Below are positions 61,049-64,000 of a DNA stretch of 64,000 nucleotides, piece by piece. The notes under the pieces are model-generated. The model was not told where the DNA came from and ran no database searches. It saw nothing but the letters and a program-made list of their open reading frames with translations. How positions within the stretch are numbered: position 1 is the stretch's first letter; every line of letters begins with the position of its first letter. A program made the translations under genes and the position numbers. This DNA comes from Rhizobium sp. 11515TR (GTDB taxonomy: Bacteria; Pseudomonadota; Alphaproteobacteria; Rhizobiales; Rhizobiaceae), in NCBI RefSeq assembly GCF_002277895.1, contig NZ_CP022998.1, positions 2,771,501 to 2,835,500 of the forward strand, written 5' to 3'.

Positions 61049-61693
61049 TCAGAACTCGACGCCGGGCTGCCCTTTGATGCCGGAGCGGAAAGGATGCTTG
61101 ATCAATTCCATCTCAGTCACGAGATCGGCAATCTCGATCAATTCTTCCTTGGCGTTGCGGCCCGTCAGGACGACATGGGTCATGTAGGGCTTCTCGTTCC
61201 TGAGGAACTCAAGCACTTCGTTGATGTCGAGATAGTCGTAACGAAGCGCGATGTTGATTTCATCAAGCAGCACCATGGAGTTGCGCTCGTCTCGGATCAG
61301 CTCCTTGGCCTTTTCCCAGGCGGCAGAGGCCGCTGCCACGTCGCGGGCACGGTCCTGCGTTTCCCAGGTGAAACCCTCACCCATCGTATGAAACTGGCAA
61401 AGATCGGAGAAATGCTTCTCGATGAGGTCGCGCTCGCCGGTCCACATGGCACCCTTGATGAACTGCACCACCGCACTCGGTTTCCCATGGGCGATGTGGC
61501 GGAAGATCATGCCGAAGGCGGAGGAGGATTTTCCCTTGCCCTTGCCGGTATGGACGATGATCAAACCTTTCTCGTCGGTCTTGGTCGCCATGATCTTGTC
61601 GCGCGCGGCCTTCTTCTTCGCCATCTTGTCGGCGTGACGGGTATCGTCGTTCTTCGGCGCGCCCGCACCGGTTTCGGCCAATTCGTCGCTCAT
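61049..61693 (-). CDS. cobO: Cob(I)yrinic acid a,c-diamide adenosyltransferase
   Basis: This 214-residue enzyme transfers the adenosyl group from ATP to the cobalt. The P-loop is IIVHTGKGKGKSSSAFGM, with GKPSAVVQFIKGAMWTGER, and later VLLDEINIALRYDYLDI and VVLTGRNAKEELIEIADL. The sequence is CobO/BtuR type. It is the last gene of the visible cobN-cupin-cobO run and overlaps the cupin gene by 4 bases (61690-61693). Confidence 0.95.
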   Translation of the reverse strand: MSDELAETGAGAPKNDDTRHADKMAKKKAARDKIMATKTDEKGLIIVHTGKGKGKSSSAFGMIFRHIAHGKPSAVVQFIKGAMWTGERDLIEKHFSDLCQFHTMGEGFTWETQDRARDVAAASAAWEKAKELIRDERNSMVLLDEINIALRYDYLDINEVLEFLRNEKPYMTHVVLTGRNAKEELIEIADLVTEMELIKHPFRSGIKGQPGVEF

Positions 61694-62289
61694 TGCATTC
61701 TCCCTGATATGATCGATTTCTGTGCCAGCGGCCCGCCGCGCCAAAGGTAGAGCGCGACAAGCGGCTGATCTTCCGTGCGCATCGCGTGGCGGATATTCGA
61801 GGGGTGATGGATAATCTCGCCTGACCAGTGTGGCAGGAACGGCTGAGCGTCCTTGCTCCATAGCGAGCCGTCGGTCAGAGGGATATAAATCTCCTCCGCC
61901 TCGTGATGATGGTCCGGATAATGCACATTGGGACCAAGCAGCAGAAAGCCGCCGGCCATCTCCTCGCTCGCAAAATGGCCGCGCGTGCCGAACAGCTCGA
62001 CCCAGCCATATCGCTGCAGAAAGTCTGCGCCGAAATCTGTGATGCTGTAGGTCTGGGCCCAATGCAGCTCGTTCGCGGCTTGAAAGAGCCTGTCGAACAG
62101 CACGCCTTCTGCACCCTCCCCCAACCGATCATGCTTCCGAAGATAATCGACGACGGGCAAGCCGTGCGTCGCAAGCGAGCGCGGTTGCGCCGGCCAGTCA
62201 AAGCCCTCCACGAAATGCTGCAGCGTCAGATCGCTGCGCGACAGCACGTAATCCCGAAAACCAACCAGAAGCTCGTCGATCGCACTCAT
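61690..62289 (-). CDS. Cupin protein of the DMSP-lyase family, within the cob operon
   Basis: This 199-residue protein has a C-terminal cupin: GPNVHYPDHHHEAEEIYIPL followed by IIHHPSNIRHAMRTED. The putative metal ligands H127, H129, E133, Y135 and H168 fit the HxHx3Ex(1)Y...H layout of DMSP lyases (DddL/DddQ/DddW type). The N-terminal half (about 1-100) is helical, as in those enzymes. It lies between cobN and cobO with 4-base overlaps on both sides, so it is translated with them. A real DMSP lyase role is uncertain: a cobalamin-related function for this branch is equally possible. Confidence 0.75.
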   Translation of the reverse strand: MSAIDELLVGFRDYVLSRSDLTLQHFVEGFDWPAQPRSLATHGLPVVDYLRKHDRLGEGAEGVLFDRLFQAANELHWAQTYSITDFGADFLQRYGWVELFGTRGHFASEEMAGGFLLLGPNVHYPDHHHEAEEIYIPLTDGSLWSKDAQPFLPHWSGEIIHHPSNIRHAMRTEDQPLVALYLWRGGPLAQKSIISGRMQ

Positions 62290-64000
62290 TCCGCCGCGTC
62301 CTTGCCCTTATCCAGGCTTTCCAGATCGAACCGCGCCGAATTGCTTCTCGGCGTCCAGAGCTGGCGATCGATCGCCTCAAGCAGACGTTCGCGCATGTCC
62401 CGAAGTGCTGCCGGATTCTTCTCCGCCATGAAATCGCGCACGCCCTGATCGGCGACGAAGGCCTGATAGACGGCCTCGAAATGATGATTGCGCACAGCAC
62501 CCGTCGTCGCGGCAAAGGCAAAGAGATAGTCGACGGTTGCCGCGATCTCGAAGGCGCCCTTGTAGCCGTGGCGCATGATACCCTCGATCCACTTGGGATT
62601 GACGACGCGCCCGCGCACCACACGGCCGATCTCCTCTTCGAGCGAGCGGATCACAGGCTTCTCCGGCCTCGAATGATCGTTGTGGTAGATCGAGGGACGC
62701 GCACCGCCGAGCTGCTCGGCCGCCGCCGCCATGCCGCCCTCGAACTGATAATAATCGTCGCTGTCGAGCAAATCGTGCTCGCGATTGTCCTGGTTCTGCA
62801 CGACCGCCTGGATCGAACGCAACCGCTCCTCGAAGACGCCCCGTTCGGCTCTTCCTTCTTCGCCGGCACCATAGGCATAACTGCCCCAGACGAGATAGGC
62901 CTCGGCCAAATCGGCACGCCGCTCCCATCCCTTCTCGTCGATGAGCGCCTGCAGACCGGCACCGTAGGCTCCGGGCTTGGAGCCGAAGATGCGATAGCCG
63001 GCCCTGCGGCTAGCGGAGACCGTATCGAGGCCGGCGGCTTCGAGCCGCGCGATCTCGCCCCGCATGCGCGCCGCAATGGGATTATCCGCAGCATCTTCAT
63101 CAAGCATGCCGACGGCACGGATTGCCTTGTCGAACAAGGCGATCTGCTCGGGAAAGGCATCGCGGAAAAAGCCTGAGATACGCAACGTAACATCGACACG
63201 CGGCCGGTTGAGCATTGCCGGCGCGATGATCTCGTAGCCGGTGACGCGGCGCGAGGTCATGTCCCAGACGGGCTTGACGCCGATCAGCGCCAGCGCCTGC
63301 GCGATATCGTCGCCACCCGTGCGCATGTTCGACGTGCCCCAGGCCGTCAGTCCGAAGGAAACGGGCCATTCGCCATGGTCCTGAACATAGCGGCGGATGA
63401 GCAGCTCAGCCGATTTCTTGCCAAGTTCATAGGCTGCCGGCGTTGGCACGGCACCGCTGTCGACCGAATAGAAATTCCGTCCCGTCGGCAGTACATCCGG
63501 TCGACCGCGTGTCGGTGCGCCGGATGGTCCGGGAGGTACGAAACGGCCGTCGAGGCCTTTGAGCAGAGCTGAGATCTCCGCATCGCCGCAAGCGAGGATG
63601 GAGGGCTGGAGCTTTGAGGCGATTTCGTCGAGAACCATGCGGGTGTTCGGCCAGTTCTCGGGGCAGGTAGTTTCGCCATTCACGAGTTTTGCGGCCAGGA
63701 GTTCGATGCGCTCGACGGTGTCGCCCTGGGTGCGCCAGGGGGCATCGGAAGCATCCTGCAGGATGGAGGGTCGCGGGCCTGTCCATTCGGAGGCCATGTC
63801 GCAGTGCAAGGGATCGAATGGTTTGCTGGGAGAGTTACCCCCCTCTGTCAGCTTTGCTGACATCTCCCCCACAAGGGGGGAGATTGGAGGGAGTACGTCG
63901 CTCGGCCGTCCCAAATCTTTATTAACAGCATCGGCGAATCCGATCTCGGTTTGATGCGAGAGCGTGCCACGCCTTACCGATCTCCCCCCTTGTGGGGGAG
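62286..64000 (-). CDS. cobN: Cobaltochelatase subunit CobN, C-terminal part with repeat insertion
   Basis: This open frame covers the last 571 residues of CobN; the start lies beyond the window (CobN is usually about 1250-1280 residues). CobN is the large subunit of the aerobic cobaltochelatase CobNST. Conserved stretches are ILACGDAEISALLKGLDGRF, VPPGPSGAPTRGRPDVLPTG, SFGLTAWGTSNMRTGGDDIA and RVVNPKWIEGIMRHGYKGAF. The first part seen (63850-64000) is translated repeat DNA: LPPISPLVGEMSAKLTEGG, typical of rhizobial palindromic elements read in frame. The frame stays open through the insertion. Confidence 0.9.
   Translation of the reverse strand, partial: PPQGGRSVRRGTLSHQTEIGFADAVNKDLGRPSDVLPPISPLVGEMSAKLTEGGNSPSKPFDPLHCDMASEWTGPRPSILQDASDAPWRTQGDTVERIELLAAKLVNGETTCPENWPNTRMVLDEIASKLQPSILACGDAEISALLKGLDGRFVPPGPSGAPTRGRPDVLPTGRNFYSVDSGAVPTPAAYELGKKSAELLIRRYVQDHGEWPVSFGLTAWGTSNMRTGGDDIAQALALIGVKPVWDMTSRRVTGYEIIAPAMLNRPRVDVTLRISGFFRDAFPEQIALFDKAIRAVGMLDEDAADNPIAARMRGEIARLEAAGLDTVSASRRAGYRIFGSKPGAYGAGLQALIDEKGWERRADLAEAYLVWGSYAYGAGEEGRAERGVFEERLRSIQAVVQNQDNREHDLLDSDDYYQFEGGMAAAAEQLGGARPSIYHNDHSRPEKPVIRSLEEEIGRVVRGRVVNPKWIEGIMRHGYKGAFEIAATVDYLFAFAATTGAVRNHHFEAVYQAFVADQGVRDFMAEKNPAALRDMRERLLEAIDRQLWTPRSNSARFDLESLDKGKDAAE
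63864..64000. repeat. Palindromic (RIME-like) repeat inserted in the cobN coding sequence
   Basis: A 19-base unit, CTCCCCCACAAGGGGGGAG (63864-63882), occurs as an exact inverted copy at 63982-64000, at the window edge. Next to the first copy lies TGTCAGCTTTGCTGACA, the usual companion palindrome. Such units are normally intergenic in rhizobia. Here the whole visible region is in frame with CobN, and the element continues beyond the window. Confidence 0.75.

Overview
The window reads as a chromosomal segment of a Rhizobiaceae bacterium, most likely Rhizobium or a close relative. The support is the six-gene very-long-chain fatty acid lipid A cluster (acpXL-fabZXL-fabF2XL-fabF1XL-adhXL-lpxXL), the rhizobial cobalamin genes in the cobA/B/C/D, cobE, cobO, cobN nomenclature, a usg gene, a UvrB with a long N-terminal extension, an extensin-like protein and typical rhizobial palindromic intergenic repeats. 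Coding density is high. The GC-rich background is broken once, by a clearly A+T-rich stretch at about 35970-37650.

Layout. 1-3080: start of an unidentified secreted protein, then a polar amino acid ABC transporter (binding protein and two permeases, no ATPase). 3222-6090: usg, a TPR-methyltransferase, and a GST/ArsR/SRPBCC operon whose GST is frameshifted. 6182-10190: ssuBCDA-type sulfonate transport and desulfonation. 10456-15318: hydroxyisobutyrate dehydrogenase family enzyme, Lrp regulator, uracil-DNA-glycosylase-like protein, thermonuclease, histidine kinase, dgkA. 15505-17425: divergent cobT and cobS. 17445-25587: DUF1289 protein, aspartic protease, DMT exporter, GNAT, folC, ABC-2 exporter, extensin-like lipoprotein, thioesterase. 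25592-31029: membrane protein, two SEL1-repeat proteins, a Cys-rich secreted protein, MFS carrier. 31313-35971: uvrB, SRPBCC protein, nucleotide cyclase. 36088-37526: a lone reverse transcriptase of the defence (UG/Abi) type, split by a perfect 11-bp tandem duplication. 37981-41009: cspA, dusA, FAH-family enzyme, gamma carbonic anhydrase. 41061-45686: zinc regulon (zur-znuB-znuC divergent from znuA, then a COG0523 zinc GTPase) with three Zur-box-like palindromes. 45695-52126: PAS protein, then the lipid A VLCFA operon. 52346-64000: L,D-transpeptidase, cobDCBA, nucleoside hydrolase, cobE, TauE, NTF2-like and XRE genes, then cobO, a DMSP-lyase-like cupin and the 3' part of cobN, which carries an in-frame palindromic repeat insertion at the window edge.

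How the genes work together. Cobalamin synthesis is the largest theme: corrin methylation and amidation (cobA, cobB), cobaltochelation (cobN), adenosylation (cobO), aminopropanol attachment (cobC, cobD) and nucleotide loop assembly (cobT, cobS). The zinc block pairs import (ZnuABC) with a COG0523 GTPase under one repressor. The XL genes make the C28 acyl chain and attach it to lipid A.

The most unusual items are the frameshifted reverse transcriptase with a G-quadruplex-prone upstream region, the repeat insertion translated inside CobN, the cupin enzyme inside the cob operon, and a ketosynthase partner (FabF2XL) that has lost its catalytic cysteine.
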